DNA from: Neorhizobium vignae
GTDB lineage: Bacteria; Pseudomonadota; Alphaproteobacteria; Rhizobiales; Rhizobiaceae
Direction: 5' to 3'
Length of the DNA stretch: 64,000 bases
NCBI RefSeq assembly: GCF_000732195.1
Contig: NZ_JNNU01000025.1
Location: 16,859-80,858 of the forward strand
Both the position numbers and the translations under genes were made by a program. Positions within the stretch are counted from its first letter, which is position 1; each line of letters begins with the position of its first letter. The notes beneath the pieces were generated by a model. That model worked only from the letters and a program-made list of their open reading frames with translations, searched no databases and was not told the origin of the DNA. Below are positions 1-7,815 of the stretch, piece by piece.

Positions 1-264
1 GGATTCCTGGACGCCGATTTCCTCGTTCAGCTCCGACGCCTTGATGTCGATCTCATCGCTGAGGTCGTTGCTGGCAAAATGGGCCGGATTGGTGCGGGCC
101 ATCGGAACATGCGTGCGGTCCAGCACCGAATCGAAAGGCGTGATGTCCTTCGCCTTGAACTTCGGCGTGTTGGCATTCGCGATGTTGCCCGCAACAACTT
201 CCTGGCGCACCGAAAGCCATTCGGCCTGACGGGATGCCATTTCGAACAATTGAATCGGTTGCAT
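1..264 (-). CDS. flgB: Flagellar basal-body rod protein FlgB (partial, C-terminus outside window)
   Basis: Proximal rod protein of the flagellar basal body. The minus-strand reading frame starts at 264 with MQPIQLFEMASRQAEWLSVR and carries the rod-family N-terminal signature (NIANANTPKFKAKDI) that follows the first helix in FlgB/FlgC/FlgG-type proteins. It runs off the left edge of the window after 88 codons, so the C-terminal half cannot be seen. It lies downstream of fliI and an unknown membrane-protein gene on the same strand, as in rhizobial flagellar clusters where flgB-flgC-fliE-flgG follow. Family and position agree; only completeness is unknown. Confidence 0.9.
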   Translation of the reverse strand, partial: MQPIQLFEMASRQAEWLSVRQEVVAGNIANANTPKFKAKDITPFDSVLDRTHVPMARTNPAHFASNDLSDEIDIKASELNEEIGVQES

Positions 265-317
265 AGGCTTGTCTCCATCTTCTGTCCGGAAACTATGCCA
301 GTAACCTTGCGTCGGAC

Positions 318-884
318 TTACGGGCGAGCACTCCCGCCCGTATCCTGATAAACTTCTCCGCTGGAAGTAATGATCACCCACTTGCCGCCACGTTGTTCGA
401 GCGTGGCGAGCTTGCTATTGTCCGGCAAAACCGAGCCGACGCGGACCATGTACATGCCGGATCCGTCCTCGATGAGCGCGCGGCCGTTGGCGACGTGAAG
501 CAGCCGGAAATTGCCCCGGCCCGGAAAGGGCTGTTCTTCCTGCAGATTGGCGTCCTTGCGCGTTTCGCCGAGGGACGAGGTGGTGGCCGTGGTCAGCGCG
601 TCCATCGGCTCGACAGGCTTCGGCCAATCGTCCTTGGAACTGTCGGTCATGGCGAGAGGCGATACGGTGACGACCGAGCGCGCGGCGCCCGGGGGCAGAT
701 CGCGCGTGCGGCCAAGCGCTTCCGTCCGGATGCCGAACTTGTCGGCGTTCAGGAAGACGTACCATGGAAAAAAGGCGGAGGCTGCGGCCAGAGTGATGCC
801 CGTCGCGACCAGGATCTTGTCGCCCAATCGCGACCGAGCCTCTTCCGATTGAGCTGCCGCTTCCTGGTTGTTCTTTTCGCTCAT
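318..884 (-). CDS. Unknown single-pass membrane protein of the flagellar cluster
   Basis: 188 residues. After a charged, Gln/Glu-rich cytoplasmic N-terminus of about 22 residues there is one hydrophobic segment (about residues 23-46, core ILVATGITLAAASAFFPWYV), then a polar, Pro/Ser/Thr-rich region and a C-terminal half of short beta-like stretches (GRGNFRLLHVANGRALIEDG). Topology is probably N-in with a periplasmic C-terminal domain. The start lies 7 bp after the fliI stop and the end is 53 bp before the flgB start, so it is very likely cotranscribed with both. I do not recognise the family. By position it is a lineage-specific flagellar assembly or rod-associated protein; that role is inference. 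Confidence 0.75.
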   Translation of the reverse strand: MSEKNNQEAAAQSEEARSRLGDKILVATGITLAAASAFFPWYVFLNADKFGIRTEALGRTRDLPPGAARSVVTVSPLAMTDSSKDDWPKPVEPMDALTTATTSSLGETRKDANLQEEQPFPGRGNFRLLHVANGRALIEDGSGMYMVRVGSVLPDNSKLATLEQRGGKWVIITSSGEVYQDTGGSARP

Positions 885-891
885 CGAATAA

Positions 892-2289
892 TCACCTTCT
901 GGCTATGGCCGACTGCGGATTGCCCTGCCCTGCCGCCGCCCGCAGCGCATTGGCCAGGTCCGCGTAAGCGTCGAGCGTCGGCTTTTCTCCCGGCGTCTGC
1001 TTCAAGACTTCATAGATGACCGGCACCTGCTTGATCGCCATGTCGAGATCCGGATCGCTGCCGGCGCGATAACCGCCGATCAGACGCAGGTCGCGGGTCT
1101 CCTCGTAGCGGTGCACCAGCGATTTCAGGCGCGACACCAGCTTTTCCTGATCCTCGGTCCAGGCCTTGCGGGCAAGACGCGAAATCGAGGAGAGCGGGTT
1201 GATCGGCGGGTAGCGGCCTTCCTCGGCAAGCGAACGCTCGAGAACGATGTGACCGTCGAGAATGCCGCGGGTCGAGTCGGCGATCGGGTCGTTGTGGTTG
1301 TCGCCATCGACGAGGATCGAGATAATCGCTGTGATCGTACCCGTTCCTTCGACGCCCGGGCCGGCGCGTTCAAGCAGGCGCGGCAGCTCGGTGAAGACCG
1401 ACGCCGGGTAGCCGCGGGCGATGGGCGGTTCGCCGGCTGCAACGGCGACCTCGCGAATCGCATGGGCAAAACGGGTGACGCTGTCGGCAATGAACAGGAC
1501 GTTGTCGCCCTGGTCGCGGAAATGTTCGGCGATGGTGATCGCCACCAGCGGGGCCATCTTGCGCAGCATCGGGCTTTCGTCGCTGGTCGCGACGACGGCG
1601 ATCGATTTCGACATGTGCTCGCCGAGTGTATCCTCGATGAATTCGCGCACTTCGCGGCCGCGCTCGCCGACCAGCGCGATCACCACCTTGTCGAAGGAGT
1701 CGGCTCTGGCGAGCATCGAGAGAAGCGTCGACTTGCCGACGCCCGAGCCGGCGAAAATACCGAGGCGCTGGCCGAGGCAGAGCGGCGAGAAGATGTCGAT
1801 CGCCCGGACCCCGGTCCTGAAACCCTTTTCGACGCGGCTGCGTGTCATCGAAGGCGGAGCGGTATTGGCGATCGAACGCGGATGAAGGCCGCGCCCGACC
1901 GGGCCCTTGCCGTCGATCGGCTCTCCGAGCGAATTGATCGTACGTCCACACCAGCTATTGTCCGGCGCGACACGGAAGGCGCCCTTGCGGATCACCGTAT
2001 CGCCGATACCGATCGGCTCGCCGGGTTCGATGGGGCAGACGTAGATGATGTCCGGCTCGACGCGGACCACTTCGCCGAGATGGATGCCGGTCGCGCTGCG
2101 ATGGGCGACGAATTCGCCAAGCCGCACGTGTTTCGACAAGCCCGCGACGGTGTAATGGCCTGCAGCGATGGTCCTGACATGACCACCGTGGGCGACCGAG
2201 AAGGCCGGATCGGAATAACGGGCCGAAAGGCCGGCAAGCTGAGCCAGCTTGCCGCCGTTGACTGCATCGAGGATAGCCGCTTCCATCAT
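892..2289 (-). CDS. fliI: Flagellum-specific ATPase FliI
   Basis: ATPase of the flagellar type III export apparatus, which forms a hexamer at the export gate with FliH and FliJ. 465 residues, normal for FliI. Visible motifs are the Walker A loop AGSGVGKST (about residue 181), the F1-ATPase-like LVGERGREVREF segment and the family signature near PPIARGYPASVFTELPRLLE. The start MMEAAIL has an AGAGGG ribosome site upstream. It sits between flgF and the 188-residue membrane protein in one minus-strand gene run. A copy in the virulence type III family (SctN) is unlikely because all neighbours are flagellar. Confidence 0.96.
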   Translation of the reverse strand: MMEAAILDAVNGGKLAQLAGLSARYSDPAFSVAHGGHVRTIAAGHYTVAGLSKHVRLGEFVAHRSATGIHLGEVVRVEPDIIYVCPIEPGEPIGIGDTVIRKGAFRVAPDNSWCGRTINSLGEPIDGKGPVGRGLHPRSIANTAPPSMTRSRVEKGFRTGVRAIDIFSPLCLGQRLGIFAGSGVGKSTLLSMLARADSFDKVVIALVGERGREVREFIEDTLGEHMSKSIAVVATSDESPMLRKMAPLVAITIAEHFRDQGDNVLFIADSVTRFAHAIREVAVAAGEPPIARGYPASVFTELPRLLERAGPGVEGTGTITAIISILVDGDNHNDPIADSTRGILDGHIVLERSLAEEGRYPPINPLSSISRLARKAWTEDQEKLVSRLKSLVHRYEETRDLRLIGGYRAGSDPDLDMAIKQVPVIYEVLKQTPGEKPTLDAYADLANALRAAAGQGNPQSAIARR

Positions 2290-2311
2290 GGTGGGCCCTC
2301 TTTCCTATCGT

Positions 2312-3049
2312 TTAGGCGTTGGAGCCGCCGAGTGTCTTGATCGCATCGTCCAGCGAGGTCTCGCTATCGCGCATCAGCGACGAGATGCTTTCGAAAGCGC
2401 GATTGACCTGGATCAGCTGGGTCATCTCGCGGATGCCGTTGACGTTCGCCCCTTCGAGGTAACCCTGAACAACGGAGTTCTCGATGCCCTCGAGCACCGG
2501 CTGCGGGGTATCGACGGTGATGACGCCGGAGTTGTCGTGGCGGACGAAGCCCTTTGTGACGTCAGCCGTGAACAGACCGAGGCTGGCGACCGGCTGTTCG
2601 TTCTGCCGGATGATGCCGTCGGAGCCGACAGTCGGAGGGCCGCCGTCGCGGTTGAGCTGGATCGGAGCACCACCGGCATCGAGAACCGCATAACCGCGGA
2701 TCGAACGGAGCTGGCCGAGTTCATCCATCGTGAAACGGCCGTCGCGGGTCAGCACCTGGCCGGCCGGCGTATCGATCGCGAACCAGGCATTGCCCTTGAT
2801 TGCGAAGTCCAGCGGGTTGCCCGTGCGCTGCATTTCACCGGTACGGGTCGACAGATAGTCGTTGCCCTGGGTGACGAACGCGACCTTCGCACCGATATCG
2901 TTCTGGGTCTTGCTCAAGACCTCGTCGAACTTGACCTCCGTGGAACGAAAGCCGACGGTGTTCATGTTGGCCATATTGTCGGCGATCGTGTTCAAGCGGC
3001 GCTCGAGCGCGATCTGGGAAGAGATGCCGACGTAAAGTCCGGATTGCAT
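2312..3049 (-). CDS. flgF: Flagellar basal-body rod protein FlgF
   Basis: Rod protein of the flagellar axial structure, exported by the type III apparatus. 245 residues, typical for FlgF. The N-terminus MQSGLYVGISSQIALERRLN with DNMANMNTVGF is the rod/hook signature, the middle carries the hook-family LDFAIKGNAWFAI segment, and the C-terminal helix ends with the conserved MTQLIQVNRAFE type motif. It begins 1 bp after the upstream DUF1217 gene ends and stops 22 bp before fliI, so the three are one transcription unit. FlgG is the closest paralogue; the length and the place beside fliI favour FlgF. Confidence 0.93.
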   Translation of the reverse strand: MQSGLYVGISSQIALERRLNTIADNMANMNTVGFRSTEVKFDEVLSKTQNDIGAKVAFVTQGNDYLSTRTGEMQRTGNPLDFAIKGNAWFAIDTPAGQVLTRDGRFTMDELGQLRSIRGYAVLDAGGAPIQLNRDGGPPTVGSDGIIRQNEQPVASLGLFTADVTKGFVRHDNSGVITVDTPQPVLEGIENSVVQGYLEGANVNGIREMTQLIQVNRAFESISSLMRDSETSLDDAIKTLGGSNA

Positions 3050-3050
3050 A

Positions 3051-3830
3051 TCATTTGCCTCCGAGTTTCAGGTTATTGATCGAGATCAGAAGATCCGGGG
3101 AAATGCCGCTCGACGATGGGGAGTTGAAGACGGCGAGCGGATCGTAGCTGTCGGTGGGGTTGCTGATCTCCCACATCGCCGTAAACCGCTCGAGAAACTT
3201 GTTGACCTTGGCCGGGTCCTGGAAATCCGCGATCTTGACCGTGTCTTCGATGTATTGGGCCTGGCGGTCGAGGTCGGCGCCGATCATCTCGGCCGACATG
3301 CCAAGCGCGGTACGCATGACTTCCGAAAGTGCGTCGTCGGCAAGAACTTCCATGCCGGATTTGATCGTGGGGGCGGTGCGTTCGAAATAGAGCGCCAGCC
3401 GGACGCCCATGTTGTCGACGCCCGCATCCTCTTCCAGGGTCTGGCGCTGGAACTTGTCGACGACGCCCTTCTGGGCCCTGTCGAAGGAGGTAGCGGTGGT
3501 GCCGAAGGCGGCAAAATTCAGGGATTCGGCGAGCTGCGAATAGCGACTGTCGGAGAGCTGGTTGGCGAAATCCGCCTTGTTGTCGGTACCCTCCGTCAGG
3601 ACCTTGCGGATGAATGCCTTGGCATAAGCCATGTCCTCGAGACCGTGGGCCTTCAGCGCGTAATTATAGATGCGCGTATCGGCCATGAAGTCGTCGATGG
3701 TTTTGATACTGCCGATCTTGGAGAGATAATATTCGCTCTCGCGCGCAACTTCCGGCTTTTCGGCGACGCGTTCCAGCGACTTCGACATGTCGCGGCTAAT
3801 CATTGCGTAGCTGGCATAGGTCGTGATCAC
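3051..3830 (-). CDS. DUF1217-family flagellar-cluster protein
   Basis: 259 residues, almost entirely predicted helix, no signal peptide or membrane segment. It begins MITTYASYAMISRDMSKSLE and contains a repeated helical pattern around the DFANQLSDSRYSQLAESLNF region, which I associate with DUF1217 proteins found next to flagellar genes in alphaproteobacteria. It is the first gene of the flgF-fliI minus-strand operon and diverges from motA across a 200-bp gap. Function is not established in the family as far as I know. Its helical nature and lack of a signal sequence would fit a cytoplasmic chaperone or an exported axial-type protein; both are inference. Confidence 0.8.
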   Translation of the reverse strand: MITTYASYAMISRDMSKSLERVAEKPEVARESEYYLSKIGSIKTIDDFMADTRIYNYALKAHGLEDMAYAKAFIRKVLTEGTDNKADFANQLSDSRYSQLAESLNFAAFGTTATSFDRAQKGVVDKFQRQTLEEDAGVDNMGVRLALYFERTAPTIKSGMEVLADDALSEVMRTALGMSAEMIGADLDRQAQYIEDTVKIADFQDPAKVNKFLERFTAMWEISNPTDSYDPLAVFNSPSSSGISPDLLISINNLKLGGK

Positions 3831-4030
3831 GATAGCTCTACCTAAGTCCGCGGAAGCGGCGGACGTCGCTGCGGAGCGGGCAATCCGGTCCGATCGTGGG
3901 CAGAACTAGGCTCGAAGACTTGTGCGAAGCTGTTCCGGAACTGCTTTCATTAGCGTCTCCACAGCCAGCCTCACGCAAGCCAGACGCCTTATCCCCAAGA
4001 CAAACGAAAACGATCGGGCACAGGTACGCG
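3831..4030. promoter_or_regulatory. Divergent promoter region between the flgF operon and motA
   Basis: This 200-bp gap separates the start of the minus-strand DUF1217-flgF-fliI unit from the plus-strand motA-fliM-fliN-fliG unit, so promoters for both must lie here or very near. It has no convincing open frame of its own. I could not fix a -35/-10 pair with confidence. In the rhizobial flagellar regulon such genes depend on VisN/VisR and the downstream activator Rem, which is known biology and not visible as a site here. Confidence 0.5.
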
Positions 4031-4900
4031 ATGAATATTATTATCGGCTTTGTCATCACCGTTGGCTGTATTCTCGGTGGCTTCATGGCCATGGGTGGCC
4101 ACATCGACGTCCTCATCCAGCCCTATGAGCTTCTGATCATCGGCGGCGCCGGTCTCGGCGGCTTCATCATGGCCAACCCGATGAAAGTCGTGAAGGACAG
4201 CGGCAAGGCACTCGGAGAGGCCTTCAAGAACGCCGTGCCGAAAGAGCGCAACTATCTCGACGTTCTCGGTGTGCTTTATTCGCTGATGCGCGACCTTAGA
4301 ACCAAGTCGCGCAACGAAATCGAGGCGCATATCGACAATCCGGAGGAATCGCCGATCTTCCAGACCGCTCCGACGGTGCTGAAAAACAAGGAATTGACCG
4401 CCTTCATCTGCGACTACGTGCGCCTCATCATCATCGGCAATGCCCGCTCCCACGAGATCGAGGCGCTGATGGATGAAGAAATCAACACCATGTTCTCCGA
4501 CAAGATGAAGCCCTATCACGCGATCACCGCGATGGGAGATTCCTTTCCGGCCATCGGTATCGTCGCCGCCGTTCTCGGGGTTATCAAGGCGATGGGCAAG
4601 ATCAACGAATCGCCGGAAGTTCTCGGCGGCCTCATCGGTGCGGCTCTCGTCGGCACCATGCTCGGCATCTTCCTGTCCTATTCGGTCTGCAACCCGCTGA
4701 CCTCGCAGATCAAGATCGTCCGCACCAAGCAGCATCGCCTGTACATCATCGTCAAGCAGACCCTGCTTGCCTACATGAACGGCTCCGTGCCGCAGGTCGC
4801 GCTCGAATACGGACGCAAGACGATTTCCAACAAAGAACGGCCCTCGATCGACTCGGTCGAGCAGGAAATGATGAATCCTGGTGGAGAAAAGGCGGCATGA
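4031..4900 (+). CDS. motA: Flagellar motor stator protein MotA
   Basis: Proton-channel stator subunit that couples ion flow to rotation against FliG; partner MotB must be encoded elsewhere, as in other rhizobia. 289 residues. Start taken at ATG 4031 (MNIIIGFVITVGCILGGFMA), which opens directly with the first membrane helix; longer upstream starts would add an unrelated leader. Hydrophobic segments are near residues 3-20, 31-48, about 170-195 and 205-225. The cytoplasmic loop carries the charged residues expected to contact FliG. The stop overlaps the fliM start by 4 bp (ATGA), implying translational coupling. Confidence 0.95.
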   Translation: MNIIIGFVITVGCILGGFMAMGGHIDVLIQPYELLIIGGAGLGGFIMANPMKVVKDSGKALGEAFKNAVPKERNYLDVLGVLYSLMRDLRTKSRNEIEAHIDNPEESPIFQTAPTVLKNKELTAFICDYVRLIIIGNARSHEIEALMDEEINTMFSDKMKPYHAITAMGDSFPAIGIVAAVLGVIKAMGKINESPEVLGGLIGAALVGTMLGIFLSYSVCNPLTSQIKIVRTKQHRLYIIVKQTLLAYMNGSVPQVALEYGRKTISNKERPSIDSVEQEMMNPGGEKAA

Positions 4901-5853
4901 TGACGTCGAACCAAACAAACCAATCACCGGCGCCGGGCATGGACCTGGCGCTCCTGGCAAAACTGACCGGAGGTCTCGGCGACAAGAAGACCGTCGAGAA
5001 GATCAGCAGCGAATTCGCGCAGCTCTATGCGGAATTCCTGCCGGACGTCTTTCACAGCGAAACCGGCATCCGGATCGGCGTCTCCTACGTGAGCTGCACA
5101 TCCGGCCTGATGACCGATCTCATCACCGATCTCGGCGATGGGTTTGCCCTTTGCGACGGATCCCTGCGCAACTGGTCCCCGAACTTCGTGCTCGGTTGCG
5201 GCAACAGTTTCGTAATTGCACTCATGGAACTGATGCTGGGCTCCGCCCCCAACACGATCGAACAGCCGATCGAACGTCCGCTTTCGGATATCGAACTCGA
5301 CCTCGCCGTGATGGTTTTCGAGCGGATCGCCGATGTGCTGCGCTCAGGAGTCAACGCGCAGGGGAGCTTCGAAGCAAGCCTTGAACGGCCTCATAACGCC
5401 GAAGACCGCCCAAAGCCGGACGATCTGGCGCGCCCGGAATTCGGCGTCTCCATCCGCATGGCGTTCGAGCTCGGTACGGTGACCTCCGAATTCGCTCTCG
5501 TCATCCCTCAACGTGCCTTCCTGAAGACCACGGTCACCGCGCCGAAGTCGAAAGCTCAGGCTTCCAAGGCCAAGCAGGAATGGACGGACCGCCTGAACGA
5601 CCAGGTCCGCCGCTCGCATGTCACCCTGGAAGCCCGTATCCGCCTGCAGAAGCTGACGCTCGGTACGATCTCGCGGCTCGCAGCCGGCGACGTGATCGCT
5701 TTCCAGGACAAGCGCGATGTCCAGGTTCAGGTCAGTGCAAACGGCCGGGATATGTATTCGTGCGAATTCGGACGGTCCGGCGAGCGGTATACAGTCCGCG
5801 TAAAGGATAACATCAGCACGGACGACGAGATTCTCCAACACCTGATAGGCTAG
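4897..5853 (+). CDS. fliM: Flagellar motor switch protein FliM
   Basis: C-ring switch protein that binds CheY-P and sets the rotation state or speed of the motor. 318 residues. The middle CheC-like domain spans roughly residues 45-230 and the C-terminal SpoA domain roughly 245-318 (VTLEARIRLQKLTLGTISRL). The N-terminal CheY-P-binding peptide found in enterobacterial FliM is not recognisable, which I note as a divergence typical of this lineage. Start overlaps motA by 4 bp. It is followed by fliN 73 bp later on the same strand. Confidence 0.9.
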   Translation: MMTSNQTNQSPAPGMDLALLAKLTGGLGDKKTVEKISSEFAQLYAEFLPDVFHSETGIRIGVSYVSCTSGLMTDLITDLGDGFALCDGSLRNWSPNFVLGCGNSFVIALMELMLGSAPNTIEQPIERPLSDIELDLAVMVFERIADVLRSGVNAQGSFEASLERPHNAEDRPKPDDLARPEFGVSIRMAFELGTVTSEFALVIPQRAFLKTTVTAPKSKAQASKAKQEWTDRLNDQVRRSHVTLEARIRLQKLTLGTISRLAAGDVIAFQDKRDVQVQVSANGRDMYSCEFGRSGERYTVRVKDNISTDDEILQHLIG

Positions 5854-5926
5854 ACCCGCGGCCAGCCCGTTGCCGGCTTTTTCGCCAAGGCAGGCTGACG
5901 CAAGTTTCAACAGGAATAATCACCGC

Positions 5927-6523
5927 ATGGCTACGAAGAAGACACCTCTCACCGACGACGACTCGCTGATGCCGATCGGCAATGATGCCGATCTGGATCA
6001 GGCCATCGACGATTTGCGCGGCGTCTTGAAGACGGATGCCGACGGCGGCGCGCCTGATTTCGATGCCGATTTCGGCTCGTCCGCAACCTCGGATTTTTCG
6101 GCCGACGCTCCGTCCTTCGGCGGCGGCTTCGAAGCACCGGCCGATACATTCGGCAGCAGCTTCGGTGGCGGTGCCTCGGGTCTCGGCGGCGCAAAGAGCT
6201 TCGGCGGCAACGATTTCGGCAGCTCGACATCCAGCAGCACCACCTACCAGGAACCGGGCAGCGCGCTCAACGCCAATCTCGACCTGATCATGGATATCCC
6301 GATCGACGTCGAGATCGTGCTCGGTACGAGCCGCATGCAGGTCTCGGGCCTGATGACCCTCGAGGAGGGTGCGACGATCGCACTCGACAAGAGGATCGGC
6401 GAGCCGGTTGAGATCGTGGTGAACGGACGCCGCATCGGCAAGGGTGAAATCACCGTGCTGGAAAATGACGACACGCGTTTCGGTGTGCGACTGACGGAAG
6501 TACTGAGCACGAGAAGAACCTGA
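5927..6523 (+). CDS. fliN: Flagellar motor switch protein FliN with long FG/S-rich N-terminus
   Basis: C-ring protein that forms the SpoA ring with FliM. 198 residues, longer than the roughly 140 of enterobacterial FliN. Residues 1 to about 115 are acidic and then low-complexity, rich in Gly, Ser, Phe and Asp (runs such as FGSSFGGGASGLGG), with no predicted fold. The SpoA domain fills the C-terminal 85 residues, beginning near LIMDIPIDVEIVLGTSRMQV and ending LENDDTRFGVRLTEVL. The start at ATG 5927 (MATKKTPLTDDDS) follows a CAGGAA ribosome site; a longer upstream frame exists but adds non-homologous residues. Lies 28 bp before fliG. Confidence 0.93.
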   Translation: MATKKTPLTDDDSLMPIGNDADLDQAIDDLRGVLKTDADGGAPDFDADFGSSATSDFSADAPSFGGGFEAPADTFGSSFGGGASGLGGAKSFGGNDFGSSTSSSTTYQEPGSALNANLDLIMDIPIDVEIVLGTSRMQVSGLMTLEEGATIALDKRIGEPVEIVVNGRRIGKGEITVLENDDTRFGVRLTEVLSTRRT

Positions 6524-6551
6524 TCCCTGTTTGGGACAGAGAAGGAAGACC

Positions 6552-7604
6552 ATGATGGACTTTGAGGATTTCGGTGGTAGCGCCCTCTCGACGAAACCGT
6601 TGTCCAAGGCCGAAAAGGCCGCGGCAGTGCTCTTGGCTATGGGCAAGGGCGTCGCTGGCAAGCTTCTCAAGTATTTCACCCAGGCCGAGCTGCAGAACAT
6701 CATCGCCTGTGCCCAGAGCCTGCGCGCCATCCCCCCGGACGAACTCCTCGAACTCGTCAACGAGTTTGAGGACCTGTTCACCGAGGGCACCGGTCTCATG
6801 GACAATGCCGCGGCGATCGAGGGCATTCTCGAAGCGGGCCTGACGCCGGAAGAAGTCGACGGGCTGCTCGGCCGCCGCGCCGCTTTCGACGACTACCAGG
6901 CCAATATCTGGGACCGCCTGCAGGATGCCGATCCGGCATTCGTGGGCAAATTCCTGTCGCGCGAACATCCTCAGACGGTCGCCTACATTCTTTCGCAGAT
7001 GCCGTCGATCTTTGGCGCCAAGGTCCTTCTCCAGCTTCCCGACAGCCGCCGCGCCGATATCATGAACCGCGCCGTCAACATGAAGGAAGTCAGCCCCAAG
7101 GCCGCGCAGATCATCGAGAACCGGGTGATGGAACTGATCGCGGCAATCGAAGCCGAACGCAACTCGAACGGCTCGAACAAGGTTGCCGAGCTGATGAACG
7201 AGCTCGAAAAGAGCCAGGTCGATACCCTGCTCAATTCGCTCGAGACGATCAGCAAGGACTCCGTCAACAAGGTCCGCCCGAAGATCTTCCTCTTCGAAGA
7301 CCTGCTCTACATGCCGCAGCGCAGCCGCGTCATGCTGCTCAACGACGTCGCAGGGGACATTCTCACGATGGCGCTGCGCGGTGCGACCAACGAGATCAAG
7401 GAATGTGTTCTCGCGGCGATCAGCCCGCGCCAGCGCCGCATGATCGAAAGCGATCTGGCGGTTCAGAACATGAACCTCAATCCGCGCGAAGTGGCGATTG
7501 CCCGTCGCGCGATCGCACAGGAAGCGATCCGGCTCGCCAATTCGGGCCAGATCATGCTCAAGGAAGAAAAGAAGGAAGGCGACAAGCCGGCCGAGGCCGC
7601 CTGA
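6552..7604 (+). CDS. fliG: Flagellar motor switch protein FliG
   Basis: Torque-generating C-ring protein that contacts MotA and anchors to FliF. 350 residues, normal length. The N-terminal domain starts after a short acidic leader at LSKAEKAAAVLLAMGKGVAG, the middle domain carries the armadillo-like FLSREHPQTVAYILSQMP segment with the conserved EHPQT motif, and the C-terminal domain contains the charged torque helix region near LLNDVAGDILTMALRGA. The start is ATG 6552 or the adjacent ATG 6555, both after a GGAAG site. A strong intrinsic terminator follows 28 bp after the stop. Confidence 0.97.
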   Translation: MMDFEDFGGSALSTKPLSKAEKAAAVLLAMGKGVAGKLLKYFTQAELQNIIACAQSLRAIPPDELLELVNEFEDLFTEGTGLMDNAAAIEGILEAGLTPEEVDGLLGRRAAFDDYQANIWDRLQDADPAFVGKFLSREHPQTVAYILSQMPSIFGAKVLLQLPDSRRADIMNRAVNMKEVSPKAAQIIENRVMELIAAIEAERNSNGSNKVAELMNELEKSQVDTLLNSLETISKDSVNKVRPKIFLFEDLLYMPQRSRVMLLNDVAGDILTMALRGATNEIKECVLAAISPRQRRMIESDLAVQNMNLNPREVAIARRAIAQEAIRLANSGQIMLKEEKKEGDKPAEAA

Positions 7605-7631
7605 CCTGCCGATTGAGGCGCACGAAGGAAG

Positions 7632-7658
7632 CGGAGCGGGAAATTCCCGCTCCGTTTT
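7632..7658 (+). terminator. Intrinsic terminator after fliG
   Basis: An 11-bp perfect inverted repeat (CGGAGCGGGAA at 7632-7642 and its complement at 7644-7654) is followed at once by TTTT. It ends the motA-fliM-fliN-fliG unit, so flhB, 160 bp further on, should have its own promoter between 7659 and 7815. The paired arms leave only one unpaired base in the perfect repeat, so the real loop must open a few A-T pairs. Confidence 0.85.
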
Positions 7659-7815
7659 CGTTTCGGCCAGCCTTTCGCCGATATTTTCGGGCCACCCACA
7701 GTCTTTTTCTTGACTCGATTAGCGGCTAGCAGGCGATGCGGTAACATCGCGGGCGGCGGCGGCCGATTCGTTTGAGCCACGTCCTCGCAACCGGAAGACC
7801 GATTGGTTCAAAGCC

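Noticed and set aside
1111..2340. A 409-codon plus-strand frame opposite fliI
   Set aside because: Arg/Asp-rich mirror of fliI codons with no domain.
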